A stretch of 64,000 bases of DNA from Pohlia nutans (lineage: Eukaryota > Streptophyta > Bryopsida > Bryales > Mniaceae), in the NCBI GenBank assembly GCA_022496805.1, contig CM040106.1:3100001-3164000 (forward strand), read 5' to 3'. The notes beneath the pieces are model-generated. The model did not search any database and was not told the DNA's origin. It worked only from the letters and a program-made list of their open reading frames with translations. Position 1 is the first letter of the stretch. Each line of letters opens with the position of its first letter. Positions 31,380 to 43,184 of this stretch are shown piece after piece. Position numbers and translations under genes: made by a program.

Positions 31380-31965
31380 GGTGACAGTCGAATTGGGGGG
31401 TCACTCAAGCGCGCTGGTGAAATTTGATAGTCACCCAAATTTGACTGTAAGGCAACCCAAATTTGGGTGCCACTCGGATTGGAGTGACAATCACATTGGA
31501 GTGACAAGCAACTTTGAGTGTTGCGTGAATTTGATTGTCACCCGTATTCGAGCGTCACCCAATTCGGGCAACAATCCGATTCAAGTGTCACCCGAATTTG
31601 AGCGACGCTCGAATTTCACGCACAAAAAAATTTGAGCGTCAATCGCAATTCGTGTGTCACCTAAATTTGGGCGACAATCCAATTTGACTGTCGCCTGAAT
31701 TCGAGCGACAATCCAATCCGACTGTCACTCGAATTCGGGTGACAATCCGATTTGAGTGTCACTTGAATTTGAGCGACGATCCGATGGGATTGTCGCCCGA
31801 ATTCAAGCGACAATCCAATCCAACTGTCACTTGAATTCGAGTGACAATTCCATTCGACTGTCACCTGAATTTGAGCGACAATCCAATTGGATTGTCGCCC
31901 GAATTCGAGTCGACTGTCGCCCAAATTTGAGTGACAATCCAATCCGACTGTCACTCGAATTCATG
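31380..31965. repeat. Tandem short-palindrome repeat array (GTGACAATCC / TGTCGCCCGAATTCGAG)
   Basis: About 25 alternating units of the form GTGACAATCCAATYYGA, STGTCACTYGAATTYGA, GCGACAATCC, each close to its own reverse complement (CGAATTCG centre). Period about 22-24 bp with point changes. Frames inside read as repetitive peptide (SDSRIGLSLEF, SNWIVAQIQV) and are not genes. Confidence 0.8.
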
Positions 31966-32685
31966 GTCCCTCAAAGCACTAGCGTCGTTTGAATTGCATG
32001 AGAGCTATGTGGTTTTAAGGGTTTAGGGTACAAGAGATATAAATTGACAATTCCAACGTGTTGCAACGGGGACATTACAGGTTCTTAGGTACGATCATTC
32101 TCCTTACCAATTGCAGTACAATGTGTACAGGGTGTTTGGAGGTAAACACAGATGCATATACGCTAGCTTCACTTGCTATGCGCAGGTCCTATATGCTAAA
32201 GGGAAATTGCAAAGACCAACACTTGATTATTAGCTACTGTCACTCTCTGCCGTGTTTACTTGCTACTTTCAGCGCAAACTTTGTTGTAGCTAGACCATTA
32301 CAAAAGAGCGCGATACTAGTCATAAGTACATTACCGTGTACCATCTAAAAATGATAATCCAACCCACTTCTATTTGTTCTACGGAAACCAAAGCTATTTG
32401 AAGAAGAGATAGTGCACCTGTTCAAAGCTGCCATCACCCCACACGCTGCTTCTGTTCATCCATTTAACATCATGCAAGCAATCCACGGGATGCTCCTTCT
32501 GGGCTTCTAGGTCATCCCTGCATCAAACATTTGAAACCAGATGATCTGGATGTAGTTCGGAGTGACCTGCAACATGCAAATGCCGAGCGTCAATCCCAAG
32601 TTGCAAGTGGTTTGAATCATCAGTAATCTCATGGCACTGTCACAGTTGGACCTAGAATCCCGAACTTGGAAACATATATTTTATA
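31966..32685. other. Region without a recognised gene
   Basis: Mixed-composition sequence with short frames only (for example 32058-32348 plus). Nothing matching a known domain; no repeats found before the Stowaway element. Confidence 0.4.
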
Positions 32686-32935
32686 CTCCCTTTGTCCCAA
32701 AATTATTGTGATGTTTGAAAGTCATGATTTGAAAGTGCTTTTTTTAAGTAGGTCAAAAAAATACTTCCTTGTGGCTAATTTTAAGGGGGTTGCAATGAAC
32801 ACATGCAATGTTCTGCAATCACTTGTGACATAATTTGGAACCTTTTTTAATCATGTTTCTTACAAAATGATCATGAAATTGGCTCAAAGAACTATCAAAC
32901 AAATTTGTATGACAATAATTTTAGGACGGAGGGTG
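32686..32935. mobile_element. Stowaway-type MITE (TA duplication)
   Basis: Left end CTCCCTTTGTCCCAAAATTA; the right end reversed reads CACCCTCCGTCCTAAAATTA. Both are variants of the plant Stowaway terminus CTCCCTCCGTCCCAAAAT. TA flanks it (32684-32685, 32936-32937). 250 bp, no coding. Such elements depend on mariner-like transposases. Confidence 0.88.
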
Positions 32936-33099
32936 TAGCAGATTAGAGTACGTTCCATATAGATTTCCTTTTATTCAATCTTGTGTGTGTTTTGACCAGT
33001 GCATGGAGGAAACCGAGACCAATTCCGGTGATAGGGTATTTCATCTTCTCCCAAGTATGTTTTACAGAGTGTGAAATTTTCATTTTCAAACCAGAAATC

Positions 33100-33990
33100 C
33101 TCGACAGGTTCAGCGTTTTATTTGTTTTTTGTAGACGCCCAAAAGGATCTCACCTGCAATGCTCGGAATCGGCATCTGTAGGGGATTGGTATAGAAGGCG
33201 TTGGAGTAGCTGCGCTCCCACTTCTTTGTTGCAGGCATACACGGAGCGTTGGGACCTGCAGCAAATGCACGGTCATCCTGAAAAACAGAAAGGGGCAATT
33301 AGTTTTCTCTATTTAAAATGGAATGCTACAAGAAAATGTTCACAACGAAAAAAAAATGACTCCATGTTCCCTATACCTTGAATGGGTTGTTATCTCCTAA
33401 CGGACCAAGAAGGGCCTCATGGACATTAGTTTTTGGCAAGTTCGGTCGGTCCTATGTAGACTTCTTTTTCTTTAGAGTTCCATGTATCTTGGCCACCACA
33501 TGCACTGTTCTTCGCTGATTCTGGTATACCATTGTTGCACGGTATGCTCTGAATTATATTTACTACAATATAATTGATTGTATTTTTCATGTTAAACCCT
33601 CCTAATCTTTGGTTCAAGAAGAGCACCTGGGGTTCTCCCGCGTGGCAATGGCACCGCTCCCCTAGGCCACTAAGTCTGCACAGGACGAGCAAGGACATGG
33701 AATCACTCATACAAGGCTCTCTTAGATAAAGTCATTGAACAACGAAGATTTCACTCATCAAAAGCAGCTTACAACTACTGGAATAGTGATTGCGGAGAGT
33801 GCCTGTGAGAAGCGTCATTTGGATATTAAATCGGCTGAGAGGTGTCCACGCATGTTGCATGGGACTGATTAGCATCTGCAGAGGTGATCTTTGCCAACTC
33901 TGCAAAGTCCATACACTTGAATGTATAATTCCATCTGGCTCATGCGTTTTGGCACCACCTCCTGTCCATCACAACCATTGAAAAACAACA
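33100..33990 (-). other. Possible exon-like remnants, unidentified (TE related)
   Basis: Short minus-strand frames: 33298-33110 (QDDRAFAAGPNAPCMPATKK), 33710-33426 (NNGIPESAKNSACGGQDTWN) and 33970-33870 (QEVVPKRMSQMELYIQVYG). The last resembles the '...ELFIATH' segment near the end of plant CACTA accessory (TnpA/Ptta-like) proteins. The middle one shows nucleotide similarity to 63895-63935 (ACTGTTCTTC..NGATTCTGGT), next to the Tnp2 gene. Both hints are weak; this could equally be intergenic. Confidence 0.25.
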
Positions 33991-35009
33991 GTAAGTAGAG
34001 TCTGATCCCGGCCCATACTTGCAAGTAGGGCCTCTCAAATCAGAGAACTGATTGCACTTTCTTACAAAGATTTCACACTCGTAGCGGAGTGTACAGTAAA
34101 AAGGGAAAAAACTGAGGAACCCAGCTCTATACTAAATGTGTCCCTGTGATCACATCCTTAAATGTTCCTGACAAGCAGAAGGTTATGTAGAGCCTAGTGA
34201 ATGTGAAACTTTCACAATATAAGAATTTACTCACTAACCCTATGAGAACTTTGAAACTTTGTAACAATTTTCAGAGATGTGTGTTCTAGCGCATCGGAAT
34301 CATCTCAGGGCAAACATGGAAATCAACAGTTACCCTATTATTGATATGAGCACAAAGAACGTATCGTGCGGTTGCAGATAGCTTCCCTTTGTATTGCTCC
34401 TTCACTCCCATCAATTGGGCAATACCATCATTAGCAAAATAATCGACCCTCAAAGAGCCCCCTATCCTTGCCTACAAAGACTCCTAGGATTGACCTATCT
34501 TGCTGTACTTCAGGCTTGTAAAGTTCCTAGCATCCTATTTCTGCTGAACCCCTTGTCAGAAGTGGCCATGGACGTGTAAGATGTTGATTTGAAGAAACTG
34601 GTCCTGTACTTTTTGAGATGCTAGTTTCTTGTTTATTTTATTGTTGGGTTTACAAAGGATTTAGTACCACAGACACTGACATTTCCGTTTATCAGCTTTT
34701 ACTACATATCCTTCGGTCTGTATTTTATGGTTTACAACACTGCACGTAGTGCATGTTTCAAGCATACCAAACAGTAATACACATTCACACTTGCAGGCCG
34801 GCTACTGGAATCTAGTATGAGTATGTCATTAAGCCCCTGGACATTACAAAAGTCAATGCCGCTGTGCAGAGAAATAATGCCAGAGCTAAAAAAAAATCTA
34901 AAGGCTACTAGGTGCTTTAGTAGGACCATAAATCCTGTTGGCTCTCTGAATCTGGAATGACAAGAATTGTATGTGGTTCGTTTGTCATAGGTGGCACAGT
35001 GTCATCCTG
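33991..35009. other. Region without a recognised gene
   Basis: Downstream of the 35.0-38.4 kb minus-strand gene. Only short frames (for example 34394-34579 plus); no motif, TIR or tandem repeat recognised. Confidence 0.4.
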
Positions 35010-38000
35010 TTAGGCGTCATGCTCATCATCCATCAAAGGTGTAGCAGGGATCCAACGGCTCTTATCTCGTCGACATTTGGCTCGCCAAGCTGCATGCTTT
35101 TCACGTGCAGAAGATGAGAGTTGTAATTGTCTTCTACTATCTTTCAAAGCCTCTACTGCAACTCTACTCGGTTCTTGCAACTGAGCCAACTCTTTGTCGT
35201 TCTCTCTATGCTGTATTACTCTGTACCACCATTCAAATGTTTGAATGATTGCTGAATGACGTTCTACTCCACCTCCATGTTGCGTGTGATGGTGGAAGGC
35301 TGTTTTACACTTGTAGTGCGATTTCTCCATTGCCTGTGTCGACCAAACAGCAGTGCTGCCATACTCGTTGATAAACCAACTAGAATGTTTTATCATGACG
35401 TGCTGTTACAGTGAGCAAAGAACCAAATTAGAGACATGATATAGCCGTACTGGAGTAGACTCTGATTCATGAAACTAGAATGGTTATGAAAGAGTGTAGT
35501 ATGTGCTTACCACATAATGTGTAACTACACCCTCTCCAAAAGCCTTCACGTATGCCTTTCCCCACTTTTCAAGGGTAGCTTTGTACTCACGACGTTGCCT
35601 TGGGCTTAGATTCAGACACGTAAAGTAGACTTGTAGCTTCTCAAAGGCTGCCCACATCTTCTGGCGGTCCTCTTTGCCTTGTCCTCGATTTGTAATATTC
35701 CTTTCAGCCTCACATATCTCCTTCCAAACAGTATCAAATCTTTCTGAGGAACCTTTCTTGAACATCTTCTTGCACTTTGCACCGTTAAAACTCAACTTAA
35801 ATGGAATGTCTGAATTTGCACCAGACAGTCTAGCGTCTCTTGTAAAGACGACCGTACCGCCACCAAGCCCTACTTTGAAAAGGCATGCTTCCATTTCTGC
35901 CACTGCCTCCTTCCTTTCTGTCACATCTTTAATCATCCACACATAGCATACCTGCAAATGAATAATTTTTTCTACAATCCTGCACTGAGCATGTAAAATG
36001 CAAAAGTGTACTCGTGTCATTGGGATGTCTAAAATAGGGGCCCATTTTGCCTTCCCATCCGGTCCACCTCTTGGCCCCCTAACACGCTTGGCAGTGATCG
36101 ATGAAGAGAAAACTCCACCATTCCAACGACGTTTAGTCAAGTTAGGATTTGTTGCCTCTGTTGTTGTTAAACTAACGGGTTTCGATCTCTCACAGTAACA
36201 ATAAATGCAAGAATGTTGAGTAGTGGGTCCGTGAGAAAAACCGTACAAACACTTGATGGTCTTCATATCGCATGCTAAGTGCCACTCTACTGTAGATTCT
36301 CCTATGTTTTCAACAAATAGTTTTCTACCGCCATTTTGGGCAGCAATGATGGAAGGGATATCGGTTTGGCCCAACACCCAATTCAGGCACTCATGAGATT
36401 CCTTTACAACTTGGAATGTACCAATCGGCCATACATTACCTTGACCTTGTACTGCAAAGAATTTAGGATCCTTCTTGGACATTGCAGGGTACCCCAATGC
36501 ACGATACATGAGCGTAATCGAGATTCGCTCTTGCTTTTGCCCCTTTACAATCTCCGCCTCGTCCATCTTGAGGACAAATATCAAAGATTTGTCGTTCAGC
36601 TCTACACACAACATACAAACATCAATCATTGGCTTTGACTCACAAATTCAAGGAGCAAATAAATGTGTTTATCTTTTAAAAATCTCAAATACAAATAATA
36701 GTAGTGTGCCATACCTTCTGTAGTGAACTCGTAGAACTTGACCATAGACCGTTGCACCATCTCAACATCAACAAACAAATTGTTTGTCTCGTCAAAATGT
36801 ATATGGGTGGGGGTTGTACGCTTTTTGGGGTCGTCACCCAGTTTCAACGGGACAACCCAGGAGTTGTTAATATGATAGTAGTCTCCTATGTATTTCTTTA
36901 GGTTACCATTCATCTCAGTCCGTAATAGGGAAATCTGGAGGCACAAAGGGCACAATTCAAAATTTCACTCTAGCATGCAAAAATGAAAGTAAATCAAGGA
37001 TACATCTATGCTTACTGATTCAACAAAAATGGTGAGGGTTTCTTTCAAAATTACGTGGTTGGTTTTAGATTTGACAATGAGTTGAAGGAAAATACTTTAG
37101 TTCGCACCTGGAAGGGATTTGGCATGGACTTGAAGTTAAGGTTTTTATCAACACGACGTAGGCCATTCTTCATGATCTTGAAGATTGCATCCCAACCCCT
37201 GTGGGGTATCCCTGACCTATCTAGAGTCCCAAGAATAACTTTGCGATTGACAGATTCACCCATAGATTGCAGATGACCATTTGTGACATTGCAAGCCACT
37301 GTTCTAAATTTTGGATCCTCCATCACTGCAGCGGCTTCACCGCGGGAAAGAATTGATGCCAACGCCATCCCTGTTTTGGAGTGTTTAGTTGGCGACCCAC
37401 AAAGCCGCTTCCTTGACCCTGTCGCTAAGTTGCGAATCGCCTCTACTGTACTCGGTTGGACCAGTTCCCTGCAAGGAGACGAAGATTTTTTGGGTGAGTG
37501 GCGCAATTCAATCCACAAGCAAAGGGGGTATTGTAGAAAGAAAGTACTTAAGAAATTGGAAATAAATAGCAAAGAAAGTTGTAAAGCCGCATTTACCTGA
37601 TCTGGGCCTTCTTTCTTCGGGTATAGCCTCCAGTTTTTGACAAATCTGAGAGATCCTTCTTTGGGCGGGAGCTTGTTCTACCAAATGGTGAACGGGTGAG
37701 TCTCTCGCATTTTCGCGTGCTTTTGGATAATTCGTTTCTGGCAGTAAAGAGTTGTAGATTCAAATCCGCAATGTGAGACTTGTAATTTGTGTGAAGGCGT
37801 ATAACCTCCTCTGCCCCTCGCGCAAGCAATGCCTTCATTTCTGTCGATGCCTCGTTTTGGTGGCGATGTTTGTCTGCAATGTGCTCAGCAACGTCAGCCC
37901 GAAGAGCCCGTAGCTGTAGTTGATGTTGTAATTCAACCTCGTGCGCGCGTAATTGAATTTCCGCCACATGCAATTCATACCTCTGCCGGTCTTCATTGTA

Positions 38001-38433
38001 AATGCCTATGAAAGAGTCCCTCATATGGGTCAATTCTAACTATAGAATACGCCTTGAATTCTCTCCTTGTGCAAGAAACTTAGCTAATCGAGTACATTGT
38101 AACCCATTCTCATGAGCACTCTGGAGTGCTGTCACATACCCAAAGAGGCTGTTCAGGCCATCTCCAATAAAACAGAGCATACTCTTCATGTCCCGAAATG
38201 GAGGTGGCAATTGGATGACCGGATTCGTGGGATAAACGCTCCCATCGAGCCAGAGATCTATGTTTGTTGCTCCTGCTTTACGCTTTGCAGGAAATTCATA
38301 GCGAGGCGTCTGACTTGCAAGGGATTTCCCCCTCTCAATGAGCGGTCGATACTGTGAAGGCAAGATGGTGCTTGTAGTATAGACTTCTTGTCGTGCCCTG
38401 AAGTTGGTGACATCTTCGAGCACCATCATCGCC
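35010..38433 (-). CDS. Multi-exon transposase-like protein, unclassified
   Basis: Five exons can be placed with GT-AG junctions: 38433-37598, 37468-37108, 36934-36715, 36601-35511 and 35402-35010. Exon 1 ends in a long coiled coil (RAHEVELQHQLQLRALRADV) but has one in-frame TAG (38040-38042). Later exons carry LKMDEAEIVKGQKQERISI, STVEWHLACDMKTIKCLYGF, QHSCIYCYC (zinc-ligand-like), RVHFCILHAQCRIVEKIIHL, and near the end YGSTAVWSTQAMEKSHY and FHHHTQHGGG. Acidic residues at MDEAE and CDMK followed by a CxxC loop and a terminal QxMEKSHY block look like a DDE-type transposase, as in unnamed families with 'GDLK' and 'QQGLEK' motifs; this comparison is from memory. A repeated-family protein of other function is possible. 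Upstream exon(s) before 38433 may exist. Confidence 0.55.
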
Positions 38434-38664
38434 CTACAACAAGATACAAACACTCTATATTAGGATTTGGTGCACATGGGGAGTTAGGAAGCGCACTTCA
38501 ACTATAGACTTAGTAAAGAAGACTGAATTTGTGCAAAAGGAACACCTACAGAAGTAATTGATCACAAAATTAAAGAAGTGTCGAGGCGAGAGTCCTTGTG
38601 TGTGCCAACTCTGTGGTTGTTTACAAGTGAGGGATGAAGTTTAGGCCTTTACCTACCTCAAGTG

Positions 38665-38735
38665 TATGCAATTTGGCACAGAGACCAAAGCCTTTACTGC
38701 ATGCGATTTGGCACAGAGACCAAAGCCTAGGGTTG
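38665..38735. repeat. Short tandem duplication (period about 35 bp)
   Basis: GCAATTTGGCACAGAGACCA followed by AAGCCTTTACTGCAT is repeated once as GCGATTTGGCACAGAGACCA plus AAGCCTAGGG. Confidence 0.75.
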
Positions 38736-38988
38736 TGTGCAATGGCTTCTTCTTTAACATGGCCACATGGGTATTAGAGCGTCTATTTTTTGGACGATGT
38801 ACAGAATCGATATACATCATTTCATTTGCGGTAATGTTTTTCATCCATTTTTTCACATGAATTTCTTCAGATGTTACCGTCACATAAATAAAGCTCAATT
38901 AGGAAGAAAATCAAAATTGAATTTACTAAGACCTTCCATTCTATGTCTAGTCTAACTTCTTTCAAAAAAGGTAAACAAAACTTCTATC

Positions 38989-41900
38989 TGTGAAATTTTT
39001 ATGCTTCATTTCATGTTGGAGTCATTCACCAAAAAATTCTAAGATCTTAGTTCAAAAGTGTTGTAAGTGAAAAAATTAATTTATAAAATTAAGAAACCGA
39101 AAAATCTCCAAAAATCACCACACTCAAAGTGTTACATTTCCACCTATCACAACAAATTTCATCTAAAAAGTGTCAATATCTTATACACAATCAAATTATT
39201 AAAGAATTTTGGATTGTAAGTTTCAAGTTTTATACAAAAATATTGTTGATAGCAATGATAGATCTAACTACATCGATAGAATCTAAAATTCATAATGTAC
39301 AAATTTTATTCATACATCAAGTTCAAAATATCCCTTTTAATTGCATTCTATAATCAGCATCTTTGCAATTCTCCAAATATAGAGAGGATTGTGGGCATTT
39401 AGGAGTTAATGTATAGATGTTTCTTCCCTTCTCCACAATTTTGATTTATTTGTAATTTTTTCTCATATTATAGATTATGGAAACATTTTTTAAATTGTTT
39501 ATGCATTTATAAATATTATTCATTTGTTTGTATTTTTTTTGGAGGATCTTTTAGATTATAGAGATCATTTTTATTTTTATTCAAAAAAAATTATTTGTTT
39601 ATGTGATTTTAAAATTAAAAAAAAATTACAATTTGACAATTTGTAAGCTTTATTAACTTATTTATTGAATATTTTAATTGTAAAGCTCTCCAAATAAATC
39701 TACAACTCTCTTCTTCACCATAGGGTTCTAGTCATGTCTATATATATCATAAGTGCACTGGCCAATTCCATTTAGAATTAATTAATATCTTTTCACTACA
39801 CTATGTAACATATTTAGTGTCCCGACATGACACTGTTTATAAACCGGGACACTATTTAATTTTAGGAAAATACATTGTCCTCATAAGAAAAAAAATGCAT
39901 GTAGTCTTCCAATGACATATAGCAACTTTATAATAAACATGGCATGCCGCCTCACATCACTCTTATTACTTGGAAAGAACAAAGTACTCTCAATGAAAGT
40001 AGGAATGACAAGTGGTTAACTCCTATCAGTAGTGTCAAGGGATACTTATTTCTCTTCACCTTCAATGAACAAATTGTGGTAAAGTGAGATATCAATTCTC
40101 CTTGGGCACTAAATAAATATGCCAATAAACGTATCTCATGTACTTTTTTGTCACATTTTAATTTTACTTTTATATATAAATATATAAATATTAAATGAAA
40201 ATTTATGAAAGATTTGCAAATGTTTTTTGGGTGGATATCTCAGATTATGAAAACTATTTTATTTATTTATTTATCTAATTAATATTTATTTATTTGTAAA
40301 AGAAATTATTGGTTATTTTAAATTATGAATATCGTTTTTATTTCTATTTGGAAAGAACGTAAAAATCTCTAAATAAATCTAGAGCTCCCTTTCTCGGCTA
40401 CGACGTTCCAGTTTGAGTGAGGGTTTAGGAGGAGAGCAAGGGTAAGGGCAGCTAGCCGTCAAAAGTTAGGGTTGTTAGGAGAGAGAGAGTTAGGATTATT
40501 CGCGGCTAGCTATTAAGAGTTAGAGTTGTTACAAGGAGAAATAGAATTAGTGGCTGCTCGCCGTCAAGAGTTAGGATTGTTTAGCTAGGAAGAGTTAAGG
40601 TTAGTGACGGCTAGCCGCCACAAATGAGGGTTGTTGAAAGGGTTCTTAAGGGGGACAAGCGGATGAAAGAATTCAAAGATGTACAAACATAACTTCGAGG
40701 TATTTTTTCTACTTTTTTTTTGGATTTTATCCTGTGTATTTTATTTTTAAGTATTTTATTTGAGGTTTCGTAAATGCCAAAAAATACGTAATTCATATTT
40801 AAAGTATCTATACGTCATTAGAATAGAACAAAAATAAATTAAAAAGAGATTCATGCTTACTATGAAGTTTGAAAGAGAACATGTTACATTGACTAAAACA
40901 TATAAAAAATATAAGATTGAGAAACGATTGAGTATTAAGGCATGATGGGCTCAAAGACATCTTCTTTTTTTTTTGGGGGGGGGGGGGGGGGGGTAAATGA
41001 TCAAGAATGTTACATTACTCTCAAAATGTTACATTACTCTCAAAATGTTACATGAGTGATGATCAAGAATGTCATATGAGTGATAATTAACTTCTAAAGG
41101 ACCAAGTGTTCTAACTATGACATTTAAAGAACCGGGTAGGCTTTGGTGAACACATTTTTAATCAAAATTTGGAGGAAATTAAAAGTGGATTCCCTAATGT
41201 GCCACAAAAATGGGAATTTTTTTCTTGAATTCTGACACTATGTGGAAGTTATGAGGAGAAATGTGTTTTGGAGGGAGAAATAGCAATGGGGCAGTAGAAA
41301 TGGTTGACTTTTGGGGGAGGGGGCGGGGGCAACAAAAAGCGCGGAGTGTAGAAAAATAGGGTGGACTGTGGGGGACAACAGACTTGCTTCATTAAAAAAT
41401 GATACGTTTTAATTTAAATTTTATTATTTTTAAATATACATACCTTTAATATTAAAGATTGGGGATGGATGAGGTCACACTTTGATTCCCTTTCTCCACC
41501 CTTTATTTTCCTTCTAACCCCCAAAACTCTTAGAAAATATGCTACATGTCTTTTAAAACTTGGAGACAAATGTTTTTTTGCTATTCTATAGAGGGTGGAA
41601 TGTACTTATGTTCACCGCTTGGGTTCTTATTCTAAATAATAAAATGTCAAAACATTGCATTTCCAAAAACAAAGAGTTCTTTCTAAATTTGTAAACCTTC
41701 AACAACTTTTAAAACTTATTACTAATTTGTTTCTCCTTCATCCAATGCCCAATCACTAGTTGGAACAATTTTTGAGCTACTTTTTGACATTTCAAAGCCT
41801 TTTTTGGACACATGAAAAATAATTATCAAATTGTTTTATAACAATGTGTTTACATGATGAATTTGAACGACTTCAAGTAGTATAGGTTTAGGTTTCTTTC

Positions 41901-42405
41901 ATTTAGGTAGGCATATGAGGGATATTCAAGGTTTCTAAGGAATCTTTGGACACCTTTAGACACCTTTTTTTGTTTAAGCCTTCAACTCATACATCTAGGT
42001 CGTTTCTCTTCAAATTGGGCCGTTTAGAAAGGTTGCATCATAAAATGCATCTAAGAGGGATATTTTCATTATTTTGAACTTGACATTTGACTAAAAGTTG
42101 TACATTATGAATTTTTGATTCTATTCATACGGCTAGATCTATTTATGATTTCTATCACCAATATTTCCAAATAAAATTTAAAATTTAATATTCAAAATTC
42201 TTTTGTAATTTGATTACAAATAGGATATTGACTATTTATAGATGAACATTGTTGTGATTGGTTGAAATGCAATACTCTAAGTGTAGTGGTTTCTAGAGAT
42301 TTTTTGGTTGCTTACTTTTATAAGTTGATTTTTTCAAGACCACTTTTGAACTAAGATGTTTTTGGTGAATCACTTCAACATGAAATGAGGCATAAAAATT
42401 TCACA
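38989..42405. mobile_element. 3.4-kb element or pair with long (about 330 bp) inverted arms
   Basis: 38989-39320 is the reverse complement of about 42070-42405 with perhaps three-quarters identity. Paired words include TGTGAAATTTTTATGC / GCATAAAAATTTCACA, TTCATAATGTACAA and TCACAACAA. No coding sequence or recognised transposase lies between; the interior is AT-rich. No convincing target duplication. A third related stretch occurs at 52490-52660 (GCATCATAAAATGCAACG, GGGATATTTTGA). A Mutator-like element with long terminal inverted repeats would look like this, but two opposed insertions are also possible. Confidence 0.5.
40445..40640. repeat. Degenerate tandem repeat, period about 52 bp, four copies
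   Basis: Copies begin near 40450, 40502, 40553 and 40607; each has (G)GCTAGCCGTCAAGAGTTAGG-like sequence followed by ATTGTT and a GGAG/AGGA stretch. Confidence 0.65.
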
Positions 42406-42770
42406 AATCGTCCCCTTTCAATTGGTTCCCAAAAAATCTATAGTAAATAATCTACTCTACAAAAAGTGCATGTATGACGGATGAAAAAACGGAGATTAGT
42501 GACTTACTTCATGCAAAAATTGTATGGTTGGACCTTCAAGGGTTGAACATCTAATGGAAACATCTACTCCAACAAAGCTAAAACACTACAGTTTTAGGGG
42601 ACTAACTGATACCTATTCCAAGTATTGGAGGACTCATTGTGGCAGCCATGTCCTAGTGACAGCTGTAGTGTACTGATCGTCTTCTCAAAGACGTTATTGA
42701 AGTACGGTAACTATACTGTAGAAGAACCATGTATTGAAATGCGTCTTTGTATTTTGCAGTGTGACATTTT

Positions 42771-42835
42771 AACCCTAAATCCTAAACTCTAAACTCTAAA
42801 CCCTAACCTCTGAACTATGGGTCTTCTAAACCCTA
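42771..42835. repeat. Interstitial telomere-like repeat (CCCTAAA type)
   Basis: Variants CCCTAAATCCTAAACTCTAA and ACTCTAAACCCTAACC, then CTAAACCCTAAAG: degenerate copies of the plant telomere unit TTTAGGG on the minus strand. Confidence 0.75.
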
Positions 42836-42889
42836 AAGAATAAACAATTACTTCATACTTTGTTTAGACTTTTTGGGTTGATAAGACAT

Positions 42890-43176
42890 CTCGGGGGGTT
42901 CACTGGCGAAAATTTTAGAAACAACGTGCGATAAAAAATAGGGTCCAATATATTCATTGTAGATAAATTTTGTAAAAAATGTACATGTAAAATAGGGGAT
43001 TTTTAAAAAGTGAAACATGTTTACATGTAAAATACCATCACATATAATATTCTCAATCTTTTTACATGTAAAATACCATCAACTTATAATATTTTTTGCA
43101 AGGTAAATAACCCCCCAAATAAATAGGTCATTATCGCACGTGTATGCAAAATATACAAGGGAGTGCTCCCCCCGAG
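42890..43176. mobile_element. MITE, CTCGGGGGG family, copy 2 (8-bp TSD)
   Basis: Starts CTCGGGGGGTTCACT and ends AGTGCTCCCCCCGAG; exact 8-bp flank TAAGACAT at 42882-42889 and 43177-43184. Inside, ACATGTAAAATACCATCA is present twice. 287 bp, no coding. Confidence 0.88.
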
Positions 43177-43184
43177 TAAGACAT

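Noticed and set aside
31380..31965. CRISPR-like repeat array
   Set aside because: Units are contiguous and variable, with no unique spacers and no cas genes, in a clearly eukaryotic context. It is a tandem short-palindrome array.
39788..39850. CACTACACTATGTAAC with repeated AGTGTCCCG as a CACTA end
   Set aside because: No matching opposite end or 3-bp duplication could be found; it lies inside the long inverted-arm structure and may be chance.
40976..40993. Homopolymer runs (G17 here, C14-15 at 15997, poly-G at 60293, long A runs)
   Set aside because: Likely slippage or sequencing-sensitive tracts without a function visible here; noted only where they shift a frame.
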